Assembly: GCF_910592395.1 (NCBI RefSeq)
Contig: NC_088308.1
Location: 5,719,001-5,783,000, forward strand
Length of the DNA stretch: 64,000 nt
From: Lineus longissimus
Lineage: Eukaryota > Nemertea > Pilidiophora > Heteronemertea > Lineidae
Direction of reading: 5' to 3'
Shown here: positions 11,101 through 23,422 of the stretch, one piece after another
Numbering within the stretch: position 1 is the stretch's first letter
How the letters are laid out: each line of letters opens with the position of its first letter
Notes under the pieces: model-generated
Told to the model about the DNA's origin: nothing
The model's database searches: none
What the model saw: the letters and a program-made list of their open reading frames with translations, nothing else
Position numbers and translations under genes: made by a program

Positions 11101-14100
11101 ATTTTGCCAGTTGATTCCCCTCGAGGCTGAAGATGAAAAGAACTGCCGGCTTGTGCACTTCTTCCCTTTCCTTGTGATCAGCTCCATACACCATGCAAGC
11201 AAGCTGAAGACAAAAATTGTTCAGTTAATATTACTGGAATTAGATGCTAGACACAAAATAGAAGCACCATAGTATCACATGATATAAACCAATAACACCC
11301 AGAGACATTTTTTGAAATTTTCCAACCGAACTGGTTCTTTCTTCAGGTTACCACAAGAATTTGATCCAATCTTGGGTGGCCCTATAGAAACCCTTTACAA
11401 AATTCTAGCGCAAGGTGCGGTGGCTCTTCCAAGGTTGGCCTATAGTAGGGTGATAAGCTGCCAATGTAGGGTGGGACGTACGCCCTGACAAATGGCCCTG
11501 TGGAGAACGCTAGGATTCGGGCCCTCTCTCTCTGCAATGAAAACTTCCCAGGGCCAGTTCTAAAGACTTGGGACAAACTCACCTTATCTTGTGGCAGTAA
11601 TGTGCAGCGTGTCAGCATAGGCCTATCCTCCTCATACTCAATGTTGAACTCTCCAAGGAATGTTTGATTTGCAACGAAACTTTCTATGTCCAGTATTTTC
11701 ATCGAGTGCGTTGCTGCTCTCATTGCTCCGACCTTTGACCCCAGGACTGCAATTCAGAAAAAGATTAAAGAAAATTCAATGTCAAACAATGAACCTTGCA
11801 ATGTTTTTTAAGTTTCCATAACAAAGCTTTCACCTTCATCCCGTAGAGTTTTTCAGGGTTTACTCGTTTAAACTTTGATACAGACCATACTGATTAGGAC
11901 GACAAACTACAATTCAGGGTGTAATCATGATAAAAGCATGTTACTGGTACAGTAGTACCAGAATAAGACAAGCAGCAACGCATGGACCTTCTTCTAGCAA
12001 AATTGTCTTCAAACTTTTCCCTTTTTCACAGAAGTTTCTTTCAAATTGTTTATATGGGAGCCGAGGATCCTATAGGGCAACTTACTGTCAAAGAAGTCTT
12101 TGGCTTGATGATGTCTTGTAGCTGATGCTTTCCCAACATCAAATTCACCAATCTGAAAAAAAGGAACCAGTCCTGAATCACCAAACTATTGCAAGATTAA
12201 ATTCACTCATATAATAAATGACGGAAGCAATCCACTTAACTATGGAATGTACAGGAAATCAAAACAAATACATTCTATTGAGGTATTGTCCACATTACCT
12301 ATCAGCAGATTTTGGTTAAATCTGAATAATTTGTGCCACAACTACACCAGCAAACTTGACATATGAGTTGCCCCAAACAACAGACCGAACTGAGGCCATT
12401 GAATACTTTCTATTCCTTACCAATTGCAAGTCTTCAACAGCCCAGACAACTAAGTTTACATCAGACAAAACGAGCAGCCAGTCTTTTGGTTCGTAGTAGA
12501 GTATTGGCACTAAAACAAGATTGGATTGATTTAACATATTGAAGCATGGTAACTCAGAGGTTGTAGGAGTTGGCACTAGTCTCTGGTTGAGATTAGAGTA
12601 AGGATGACATTGCATATAGGGAAAGAGATCCAGAGAAAGAAAGTATACTTTTGTGGTTACATGTATGACACTTGGTTTTACATGATTTAACAGAAGTTTT
12701 CGGTTCAATTTTGAACATATTTTATGCACAAACACGGCAAAGATCCAAAATGATCAGGATGCTCCATTGATGATGATGATGATGATGATGATAAAAAGGA
12801 CATTGTAAACCTCAGCCAATACTAACAAGCACTTGGATAGCTACCAACCTGCGTTGAGCAAGTCCCCTTGCTCTATCTTGACCTTTTTCCCAGATAAATC
12901 ACCCGACTCCACACTGAAGAACTCCACCTTATCTCTGCAGCCACTGATGACGAGCTCGTCATTATGACAGAGGATGATGGAATCCGGATCACCGCTACCC
13001 TTTAACTCCCCAAAGTCCAGCTTGTGTAGCTCACTGCCAGACGCCACATCCCAGATTCGCAGGACTCTGTCCACAGTAACTGAAATGGACAGCCAAAGAT
13101 CAATTGCAAATCTTACATTTAAAAAAATATTGAGTTGAGAGCTGAGCATCAACTAGATATTATCAACTCTATAAAGATATTTGGCGATTGTAATGTAAGT
13201 AGGGTCACGTACAGCTCAGGAGCCTGTAACATTGCGGTACTTACATGTGACAAGTTTGGTCTTGCTGTGAGACAGTGTAGTCAGTTTCACCTGGTTTTCA
13301 TGGCTGTCCAGGAGATGACTTGAACTGTCTCCATCACTCTCTGTTTTCTTCAAAGGAAGGAAGGCTGCAAGAATGAGAAATCGACATAGCATAATTTGTT
13401 GACAGTGACAGTGGTTAAAACAAAAACTCATTTGGAGGACAATGCACTTGGCCTCACATTTTGCTTCTAGTGCAACTATGAGACAAATTTCTTTCCCAGA
13501 GAAGTACATAGCAGGACAAATTATCAAATTTATACTGGTTATTATTAAAGTTAACTTGCAGTAGGACAACGTGTCTACTGAACACATCAAATTCAACTCC
13601 TCAATGAATCAATCAGGCCATAGAGATGACAACTGAGACACTCCCAAAGCCATGAACAAAGAAAACTTCTTGTTGAGTAGCTATTGTAACTCTAACCTTG
13701 TTTTGTCAGAAGACATGGGAACGGTGGATTCTGCGCCTGTTTGAGGAGAGCTTTGACAGCGGGTGAGAGGTCTCCAGTCGCACTCAGGATTCTCGCAGTC
13801 AGCTGCACAGGCATCTGGTTGATATCAAAGTGAAGAGCTTCACCAGCTTGTTGGAACACCCTCCGCACTATGTTGATGTCTGCATCATCATACAAAGGAG
13901 AATTACCAGCCATCTCAAAGTCATCCAGAATGCTGGAACGATACAGTTATAAAAGAAATAATGATGCTGATTTCAGTATCCTTATCCAGACTGTTGAATC
14001 ACCTTAGCTTCAGTTCCCAAGCTATGTCCGTAATTCACCCAAGAGCTATACACAATATTATCAAACTTTATCGTCATTTCACAACATCTATCTTTTGATA

Positions 14101-17100
14101 AAATTAAAGATGAGAAAACTAGTTGAGGGTGAAAGGAGAATTGGCAATAAGAACATTTCTTCTTTCTCCAGAAAATGATGATGCGGCCCCAGAAAAAGTA
14201 ATTATTGACACAGATAAGGTTTCTCTTGATCTTGCATACCTTTCAAGCCCAAGCGCCTTAGCCTTATTGTAAAGCCAAGTCAAGTTACAGAAGACTTCAC
14301 TCTTGGCCATGTCTGCCTGCTCACTCATGACAAGTGCGTACGGTAGCTCGCTCATCTTCCTCAAATTGAAAACAGTCTCCTTGGGTGTAGCGCCCTCTTT
14401 GTAGATCAACGGTTGAGACTTGACGAATCTGTCTGCTTCGTTTTCTTCGAGATTCAACGTGATGCGTTTCGATCCTTTGCCACCTCCCTTTTGGACAACA
14501 CCGCCACTCTCCGATGTCTTGCCGAGGAAAGGCTTTTCGAAGCCGTCAGCCCACTTCCCGAGGAAAAACTCGACCATGGTTTTATACAGTCGGATTCTGT
14601 TAGTTAGGAAAATCATCTTGTCAATAACCCAAAATGGGAAGCGACCAAAGGCAATGTCAAATAATTTCCATGACGGACTAAGCAACAACAACAAAAAAGA
14701 TCCTATAAGGATGACAATAAAACCAGAGACAGCATTCTCACAAACAGTGGATCATCATTTGCTATCTGCTTTGCTAGAAGCTGGTATTTAGAAGAGACAT
14801 AATCTCTAAAGTTCTTTGGACAGGTTACGTACTTCCATTTACCTTCAGATGATAAGACCTGTGGCTTTCTTTCCTCACTATGATTATCATCGTCAAGGCT
14901 GAGATTAAACTGGTACTAAAGATGATAAACTGGTACAATCAATATCAATCGGATTCTTGTCAATAATTATACAAATGATGTGTACCTGGTGTCCCTGTCA
15001 CTTAGGTATCTTGCCCTGGCCACCTCTGCAAACTGTTGATGGCACCAGTTTAGCACTTGCACCCCGTCAGCACCATGATGCGTTAGATAGCCCCTAAGTT
15101 CAAATTTGATCCGAGCCCACAATAATGGCGGAAATCGACGGAGAGGAGGAACAAAGTATTCATAAACGTCGTTGAGAACCAGGTCATCACAGGACAATAG
15201 ATCTAATAGCTCGTTTTCACTGAAAAAGATGATCTTTGAAATTGACTTTGTTCATTACTAACAGTGTATCATGCTCAAGCATCTGAGGCATACAATACTA
15301 TGATGAGTTACATCTTACATCAGTTGATACTTGAATGAGCTGCACAACCTAGCATCATATCACCGACTGAGCACCATTGATCAATGCTCCATTGGATGCC
15401 ATCTCAAGCTTGTCAGTCACACTCCATTGACTAACAAATAACAGTTACTCTACATTATTGGTCCAAAAGTTCTACATTAAATCACCTAACTGCAATTTGA
15501 ATCAATTCCGCTCCATCAGTGGATGTCTGACTCACCTCAGGCCATTCCTTGCACAGGTAATATATCCAAGAGCATGGCTCACCAACCTCTCCCCATGGAC
15601 AGTCTCAAGCCTCTCAAATAAACCCTTCATCATCTCAGGAACAGTATCCTCCAGAACGGTCAGTTCAGTGTTATTGTATGACTTCCATCTGGCTGCTGCA
15701 TCAAGCACCATCTTCAGGTAAAGTGGGTTAGGGTTGGCCTTGGTGGCATCCTGGACAAGTGTCATTTGACTGGGAATCAAGGTGCGTTCCATGGTTTTCA
15801 GGGATTCTTTTGTAATCAAGTTGAGGTCATCCTCATCCAGCGTCTCGATATCAAGGAAGCACTTGTCTTTCAAACGTTCCTACAAATATCACATAACATG
15901 TGTATAGGACGCAGCACTGTCTTTATGTTAGAGTTATCTTCTATTCAATGCAAAGCATATCAGCCTCTGCATTCAGTATCAATTTCAATTTTTTAAATTC
16001 TTACAAATCTGTAAAGCTGCATGTAGTAGTACAACCAAAATAAGCAGATTAACTGAATTCACTACATCTTTAAAACATGTTATAACCAATTCCTCATCCT
16101 TTTCAATTTGACCGGGCATCAAAATGACATTGTTGACAAGTTACCTTTAACACCGGCATGATCTCAGTTTCCTCATCAGATAGAGTCGATAGCACCACAG
16201 TAAACGTATCAGAAGGGACCGGTAACGGCAGCCAGTCCATTTCTTGGCCATGGTTGGTCCCGTCTAGTTGATCTACACCGTCTAAGAGCAGGAAGACTTT
16301 CTTTCTAAGTTTGACAGCCTTCAAAAGTTCGTGGAATGCCTTCTTGATTTCTTTCATTTTCAACTGAAAGATGAATGATGTTAGAAGTTGACAACACTTA
16401 CCAGCCAGTCAATCTTTTCTGCAGAAGAACAGCATTGCCATTGGAGTAAACATTTGATACAACACACTTCTTTTACCATTTTAACTTCAATTTTAGTGGC
16501 ACACAACAAACACACATACGAGAGCAAAAAGAGAAGAGGAGAGGTAACTGACCTTGCTTAGATTATCAGGTACTTCCTCATCCAAAATCTCAGCCAGTTG
16601 CAGTGAAAGGCTGATCAGAAGCTGACGAATGCTTGTTGAGGCTGATGTTGCTCCAAGGAACCTCACTACTACAACCACTTGTTCTGACCTAGTGTACCAG
16701 CTTGGTATCAGCTCAGCCACTTTTGCCATCAGCGCCGACTTGCCTGAGCCAGACTCTCCGTGAATAACAAGAGGCAATGTTCTGAAGGTAAAGAAGAATT
16801 AATGAAAGCAAAGCAAATATATAAATTGATGAAAACTCATCATGGCAGACAATTTCCTAGCTCATCTCACAGATATCACAGCAACAAATTTTTATTCCCC
16901 TCACTTTCAGTCATTGATGAATGTAACCGGACTTCATACCAAAGGTGGCCTATGGTGTCCATACAAGGAATGTCAAAATAAACTCACTTGTCCCCCGATT
17001 TTATATATTCCTCCACTTTACCGAGCAGTTTTTCCCTGCCAAGAAATGAAGAGGCCTGGGACTTAGCAAAGTTTATATGCTGTACAACTTCTTGATGGCT

Positions 17101-20100
17101 TGACTCAAGTTGTTCAGAATCATTCTCGGGCAAGGCATTGGATATCATGGAACAAACAGTCTCATAGAAATCGTCAAGCAGTTTCTCTGTGTACTTCTCA
17201 TGATCTGCAATAAACAGTAAGACCTTTTAGAAGGTATTCTTAAGAATTACTTGAAAACGAGGGGTGATTTAGTCACAGCAGGCATGGCAGGTGTCCTGAA
17301 AAAACAGGTCACCTCCAAGATGAGATCCTAAAGTCTCTTTCAAGTCATACAGGAATGAAGAATTACTTCCAAGAAACCAGAACTAGTTCATTGAAAGAAT
17401 TTTGAAAAAACAGACCCTCTTTGCGGCCTGACAGGCCAGCCATTTTTTTCAAGAGTAGTTTTGTATTGCCATCAATAATCAGCAAGTGTAGAATCTATAC
17501 TAGTACTTGATATCAGACATACAGGTTGTGTAACCTAATGCATTTTCCTTTGCAGAAACCAGCTGTAAAGGAGTTTCTATTTGGTCAGAAAGAGTTACAA
17601 TGCTCCAAGTCCAAACAGACAAGTACCTTTTGAATCCTCTATATTGACTCCATTCTCATTCCAGTCTATCTTATAGGAGGTGATGTTTGAGACATGAAGC
17701 TTAGCTAGGATTTGGTCCTGCCTGAAATGAACAACCTGAACATTACAATTCCAGAACCAGGGAAAAACTGTCATTCACTCAGACACACGTGTCGAATCAT
17801 AATTTCTTTATAAAAATCTCATTCAAAAAGTTTCTGCATAATTTGTATTTTTGAAATTCTACAACATTCCTTCAATTCAAGAGTACACTACTAGTTAAGC
17901 CAAGAGCCTCAGGACTTGGTGACATGCCCAACAACAACTGACTTTGCCAATTTTATATGGTACAGTAGAACCTCTCTATTAAGGACACCCTCGGGACTGG
18001 CAAGTGCTATCCTTTATAGAGAGGTGTCCTGATTAGAGAGGTCAAATTGAAAGGAAACTACCAATTTGAGACCAAAACTAGTGTCCTTAATAGAGAGGTG
18101 TCCGCTAAGGGAGGTTCCACTGTATTATTAAACATACTGCTCGTACATGTTTTTGCCATGTTTAAACCTCTAACATGTCTGAGAAATTATTGAGCTTTGA
18201 ATTCTAATCACATCAAACTGCCTCTTTTGAAATTCTGAACAAGTTTTCCATAGTATGACTACATTTGCCAACCTGACATAATTGATAATACATGTGTCTA
18301 TGCATCAATAAAAACACTGATACAACTATTGCACTATATCAACAAACAAACAACAAAAGAAGTGTGTATCCAACGGAGGTCATTGAGATAAGCACACATG
18401 ACAGGAAAAACCTTAAATCAGAAAGTCAACCATGCATGAAATGAATTATCATATTGCATGTCAGGCTTGACCTAGATCAAGAAGGTGAATGATGTTTGTC
18501 CATTTTCAAGGAACGCCGCTAGAGCGCTGAAGTGTGAATTAATCTTCTTTGAAAAGATTCCCATGAAAAGCAACACAATGACTTAAATACTAATCACCTA
18601 ATGAAAAGTGATATGTTGGTGGACTGGTGATGGCTATCGTAAGATGTAAAGAAACACCAAAGATCTATCAATCTAAAATATTCAGATTTAAGCTTATGGT
18701 TAATTTATCATGGTTTTCTGAATTGGCTTTAGCCTAACTGACATTTTCCCTTTGCACTTTAATGCAAAATGTGAATTGTACTCCAAAGTATATTACACAT
18801 TATGAAATGGCTGATACAATCTAAGAATAGAGAAACTTGAAGTTTGATCAACACTTACACAAGTTTTGACAGCAATCCCACAGCAATGTTGTCGACCATT
18901 CCCTGATGTATGTCCAAGAACATGGTGGCCTTCTCATCTTCCCAATGTTCCCTCAGGTTTTCTATGGATCTTTTGAACCAATGGCAACACTCCTTTGAGT
19001 TGTCTGCATTCAGGAGACCAAGAGCTAACTCTTGCTCTATCACTAAATGAAGAAAAGAAATGAGAGAAAAATTAAACATAAAATAACCAAATGAATAGAA
19101 GCTTACAGTTAAGGGTTGACCACAGGCACAACTATTTTGGTTAGAACTTGAAATCCAAAAAGCAATTGGAACTCTTTCAAAATAAAGTGAATGCAAATTT
19201 CATGGGTGGGAGTAGGTTCTTTTTTCTCCGAAAAACAGACACCCGAGCATGTGGTCCCGAACTGCCCACTCTGGGACACCGAGAGTCTAGCCACGTGGCC
19301 ATACGGTGCATCGATGGACACAAACCTCTGGGGATCAAGGGAGGGGGAGGAACAAGAGATGACAGCCAGGTTTATCAGAAACATATGCCTGGTTCAATTG
19401 TATAGCCATTAAAAGAAAACTGAAGGCATAGAAGAAGACTTATTATCAGCTTGATGGCATGCAGTGGTCAAACCTAAATTAGGACTTACAAGATCGAAAG
19501 AACTGATGCTTCTCCTCGGCCATGTCCTCATTGCCTTCAAACACAGTTTGAGCCACAGTCTGAAGGACGTCCTGTATTCTCTTGAATTCAATCTCCCATT
19601 CATCAACAGCCTGAATTCAATTATTCAAAAACTCTCAGAAATTATACTTAGTACAGGATTGTTTTTCTGCAACGGTTTTCACTTCATATCTAACTGGCAC
19701 AGCACTTCTTTCTTGCAAAAGTCTTACACTCTATTCAAAGAAGATGACAACATTTTTATGATTTCACATGTATTTTTGATCAAGTAGTCCACCTAATATA
19801 CACAATAATGTGAGATTCTAGATCTAAACCACTTTCAGTCACTCGGTCACTTTTTAAAAGTTCATGAAGTTACAGGATTGAGTGTGATAATGATAATAAA
19901 CGAAATTAAAGTCCTACCTCTTTTCTCTGACCTGCATCCGCAGAACAATAGTTGGGTATATTTTCTGTGATAGGTACCAAAGTATACTGGGGCAATGGCA
20001 AACAGTTTTCATCAAGTTTGAACCAGGTCTTGAGCATTTCAGAATCGATTGAGTCTGGGGTGGCTGCCACTAGCTCTTCAAAATGGACACTAGATATCTT

Positions 20101-21098
20101 GGAAGGAAAAGCAGGAGACCCATACTTTTGGGCGAGGAAAGTCTGAAAAACAACCAAGGTCATTCATATTGACGTGGAAATATACCAGTAATTGAAAATC
20201 ATCATCTAAAACAATCACACTGAATCGATTACAGGGTTTATTCACTCAGTGATTGATCAACAAAAATTCTGGATTTCCTTGCTTCCTATTTCATGTATTT
20301 AGGAAAGCTGAAGGATTGCTGTTTGATAGAGACAAAAGAACTTACAATGAAGTTTGGTCCCATTGACTGATTCTGACAGTCTTCAATTTCCCTTAGGCAC
20401 AGGTCTGGCATGGTGTGATCATGAGTCCATTCATCCAGCACTCCCCATCGCAAATCAACTGCTTGGAATTCATATCCCTTTTCTTCACAGAATGTTCTAA
20501 TACGCGGGTAAACCTTTTCGGCCAGCATGTTCCTTTCGACCTCGGTATCTGGTAAATCAAAATTAACAATCAAAACATTTCTAAACTGAATACGTCTGAA
20601 ATGAAATGATCTCAATCTTGATAATGATATCATTAGTCACACAGCAGAGTTTAATGAACTTCAATGACAGAAAATACCTGTGACATAGCAGCCCTATCAT
20701 TCAACATGATGATAAAGCCACATGTATGTAGCAACAAGGTATCATCTTCTTTGTCCTGCACATCTTTATCTCAGCTACACATAACTTTTCTTACATATTT
20801 TCCAATTACTCAAGTAACCCATATCAAATTCATATGTCTCCCTCCCCTCCCTCCCAAGTGTCAAAAGTTAGTTCAGTTTGCTACGCAAACTGGTTTCAGG
20901 TACAAATATTGTCCTGGATAGACTGGAAAGGAATACTTGGCTGAGTCTTCTCCTTATTTAATATCAAGTGGATGTCTTACCTGTCAATGCCGAGCTGATG
21001 TAAATCTTCACAATCTTGGTGATTGATGGATAGTCAACATCCAGCTCTCCACACAGAGCAGCTGTTATCAAGTCCTGTCCTTCCTTTTTCTTCCCCAT
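8169..21098 (-). CDS. NACHT and WD repeat domain-containing protein (NWD1/NWD2-like STAND NTPase), complete
   Basis: Twenty-six exons give 1671 aa plus stop, close to NWD1/NWD2 length: 21098-20981, 20548-20346, 20142-19918, 19610-19490, 19042-18859, 17721-17627, 17204-16988, 16781-16553, 16363-16145, 15879-15536, 15219-14986, 14596-14240, 13932-13697, 13364-13245, 13079-12849, 12509-12421, 12152-12086, 11746-11583, 11203-11071, 10898-10747, 10463-10205, 9991-9838, 9746-9388, 9195-9094, 8808-8637, 8400-8169. All junctions are GT-AG and phases agree. The N-terminal DUF4062-like domain (about residues 33-130) carries KIYISSALTDTEVERN and FQAVDLRWGV. The NACHT ATPase has Walker A GESGSGKS near residue 396 and Walker B VFLLLDGVDQ near 487. 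A winged-helix-like region follows (LGYITCARNGLRENELLDLL), then degenerate WD40 blades from about 930 (VDRVLRIWD, CLVVWDL, YAIVWDL, FVIWEV). Known family members are cytosolic signalling/assembly ATPases with poorly defined roles. I cannot decide between NWD1 and NWD2 orthology. ATG context TTCAACATGG is good. Confidence 0.93.
8427..8616. repeat. Dispersed repeat family, fullest copy
   Basis: Lies in the last intron of the NWD gene. It joins two blocks: one beginning GGGTTGACC with CTTGAAATCC and AAGCAATTA, and one with TGCAACACCACTTTTCTTTTG and AAATGTGATCTGGTC. Partial copies occur at 19111-19190, 33835-33945 and 60850-60945, so this is an interspersed element of unknown class. Confidence 0.75.
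12768..12793. repeat. (TGA)n microsatellite
   Basis: Short perfect TGA run in the NWD intron between exons 15 and 16. Confidence 0.9.
17963..18122. mobile_element. 160-bp MITE, pogo/Tigger-like ends, TA target duplication
   Basis: It begins TA-CAGTAGAACCTCTCTATT and ends GGGAGGTTCCACTG-TA. The termini are inverted repeats (CAGTAGAACCTC and CAGTGGAACCTC) flanked by TA. Internal GGACACC and GAGAGGTGTCC motifs repeat in both orientations. There is no ORF, so it is non-autonomous. It lies in the NWD intron between exons 5 and 6, and relatives occur at 25987, 26635 and 38500. Confidence 0.85.
19111..19190. repeat. Dispersed repeat family, partial copy
   Basis: Shares AGGGTTGACCACAGGCACAA and AGAACTTGAAATCC with the copies at 8427 and 60850. 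Located in an NWD intron. Confidence 0.7.
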
Positions 21099-22440
21099 GT
21101 TGAAAGAATGAGTAACTTTCCTTTCCTCTGCCGGGCTCTGGTACAGTGTTAGGTTCTAAATGTCACCAAAGTAACCAAGGGCAAGGTTCTGCTGGGATTT
21201 CTTCATTACCTGTAGCTGTAGTGTATATGGATATTGTTATTGTCCGCTACGCTGTCTTGTCAACAGTGACCGATATGGGTACGGCAACCAGGCGGTAGCC
21301 TACGTTTCATTATGAAAAATCAGTGAAAGTAATAAGCTAATTCAGCTTAGCTACAGAGACAACACACCTAGGTGTGTTGTCAATGGGGGTGGATTTGTCA
21401 GTCAAGGCGGCCCAGTCGGGGGGGGGGGGGGTGTTGAGAAATGAGCTCTTATTTTCACGTGCCTGTGCTTGTGCCTGTGCTGTGGAGTGTGGTCGATGTG
21501 TCACTGTTGTTAGCCTAGTGCGACAGTTTGACTGTGGTCAAGTGTTTATTTTACACCTTGGCACCAAGTGAAATTAGGAACAACATAATCTTGGCGTGTT
21601 AGAGATTCTACTCTTTCATTTTATGGTCATGATGAAGGTTAAAATGTTGCATTACTTGGTCAAAATATCAGCAAAGTCGAGAGAAAATCGAAAACGAACG
21701 CAGACATGGCAGACGAATTTTTTAGTTTTTGAGTGTTGCAGCAAATTAATCAATAAAGTAACAGCGTTTATAAAATAAATAAATATTCCCCAAATGCTTT
21801 AAAGTTGCCAGCGTTGACCAATATCCATTTTTTGTGTGAATATGAAATAAAATATATTTGGCACTATCAAAAGCTCACAACTCGTTGAACGTTTCACTAT
21901 TTGCCTCTATCAATTAAATTAACCTCACAAGCAGGCCACATGGTCAGTGCACTCCAAGTATAAGACTCGGACGAGACTGAAGCGTACATGGAAACGGCGG
22001 GAAACTGTAAATCTAGTTCCGTATCCGGTGTTTTGCGCTCTCCATTTAAAGCGCACCAGTAATCCAATAAAAGGCTTTACCTCAGTGTTTGAATTGCTAG
22101 TAATACTTGCCACATCAGACATGCTATTGAGTCTATGATTATTATTTGGTATTCATTCTGACAACTTGACTATTGCTTCAAATGGACACTTTTCCAGCTG
22201 AACGGGGCTGGTTTGCTGAAACATCCATCAAGAAACTGAGGAGAGGGACAAATAGAAGATGGACCTGGAGCCAACACATTTTTGGAAATACTTTTGGTGA
22301 GGCAACAGCCCAGTCCTTATGATGTAATCCTCCACTTCGTTTCAACTGGTTGCTCCAAAACCCTTTCCAGGCGCATTAATTCCCAGCACAGAACATCTTA
22401 CAAAGAAAGTCAAGAAACGTGTATAAATACTAAGAGAACT
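21099..22440. other. Intergenic region between HADH 3' end and NWD 5' end
   Basis: Holds the NWD upstream region with the T-box palindrome and a run of about 14 G at 21418-21431. I see no further ORF, RNA gene or recognised element. The NWD transcription start cannot be placed from sequence. Confidence 0.6.
21359..21380. promoter_or_regulatory. Perfect 22-bp palindrome containing the consensus T-box dimer site
   Basis: The core at 21363-21376, CACACCTAGGTGTG, is the centre of the known palindromic Brachyury/T-box binding site, and the perfect symmetry extends four bases each side. It lies about 260 bases upstream of the NWD start codon, where promoter elements are expected. Binding is inferred, not shown. 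Confidence 0.5.
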
Positions 22441-22715
22441 CTTTATTTCATTCATGAGACACAAGACACATGGTTTTCATTCAGTTCACAATTAATATAA
22501 TACTAAAATCAATTAATGTAAATACTAAAATAATTCTTTTTTTCATGCGACACAAGACACATGGTTTTCAATCAGTTTTCAATTAAAATAATACTTCAAT
22601 CAATTAATACAAATACTAAAATCACTGTATTTCATGAGACACAAGACACATGGTTTTCATTCAGTTTACAATTACTATAAAACTAAAATCAATTAACATA
22701 AATACTCAGTGACCA
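22440..22715. repeat. Three tandem copies of a ~90-bp AT-rich unit
   Basis: GACACAAGACACATGGTTTT recurs at 22458, 22549 and 22638 (periods 91 and 89), each followed by a related AT-rich block with CTAAAATCAATTAA. It sits at the probable 3' end of the HADH transcript. Confidence 0.9.
22442..22447 (-). terminator. HADH: Candidate poly(A) signal for HADH
   Basis: TTTATT on the + strand gives AATAAA in the HADH direction, about 980 bases past the stop. It lies in the first unit of the triplicated repeat. Earlier weaker signals are possible. Confidence 0.35.
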
Positions 22716-23422
22716 GATTGGATTCTTGTGTAGATGGTCAATATTTTTTTATGTGCCATCAATTTCAAGTACATATCTGCCATAGTGGGAAGTACTAAGC
22801 CACACAAATTTAATCTAATCAGCCTTTCCCCAGACTGCTCGATGTTCATAAATATTTCATTCTATCCAATAATTCATGCACACATGCCAAGAAGTATCAC
22901 TATCAGAATATAGCACTCTTCATATCAGAGATCAAATCTGAAAGTTCAGTTAGTTTTTCATATAAGTTGTCTGCTTCAGTCATTAATTAAACAAATTTGA
23001 TTTTTAGTATGAACAAGCAGATTTAATTCAATAAAATATTCCATGTTGAAAAATCGACGACCAACTTCTGCTATATGCGTTGTCCCCACACTCCCGCCAG
23101 GTGGCCAGTGTGTAACATAACCACTATTGGCCAGTTCCGACCACTCTCTATAATTGTATAATGTAATCAAGAGAGTGGTTGAGTCACTCTATCATCCTCA
23201 CTGCTATCTGAAAGTATAAAAGAAATCAATTAGTAATCAGTATCAAGCGAAAAACTACAGAATATAAGGGGGCTTTAAGAATCTGGAGAGGTGATACTTC
23301 TCTCGCATTAGAATTTAAGAATGGAAGAATGCGGAGAGCAGATGGTTCTCTGGCATAAGAAGTCAAGAACGAGAGCTGGTGCAGCCAGTTAAATGTAGTA
23401 TCAAGAGCAATATCAGTGCTCC

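Noticed and set aside
14819-14880. Possible small NWD exon between 14596 and 14986
   Set aside because: The exon ending at 14986 (phase 2) joins directly and in frame to 14596 and restores a family-like FFLGKWADG segment; inserting this piece is not needed.
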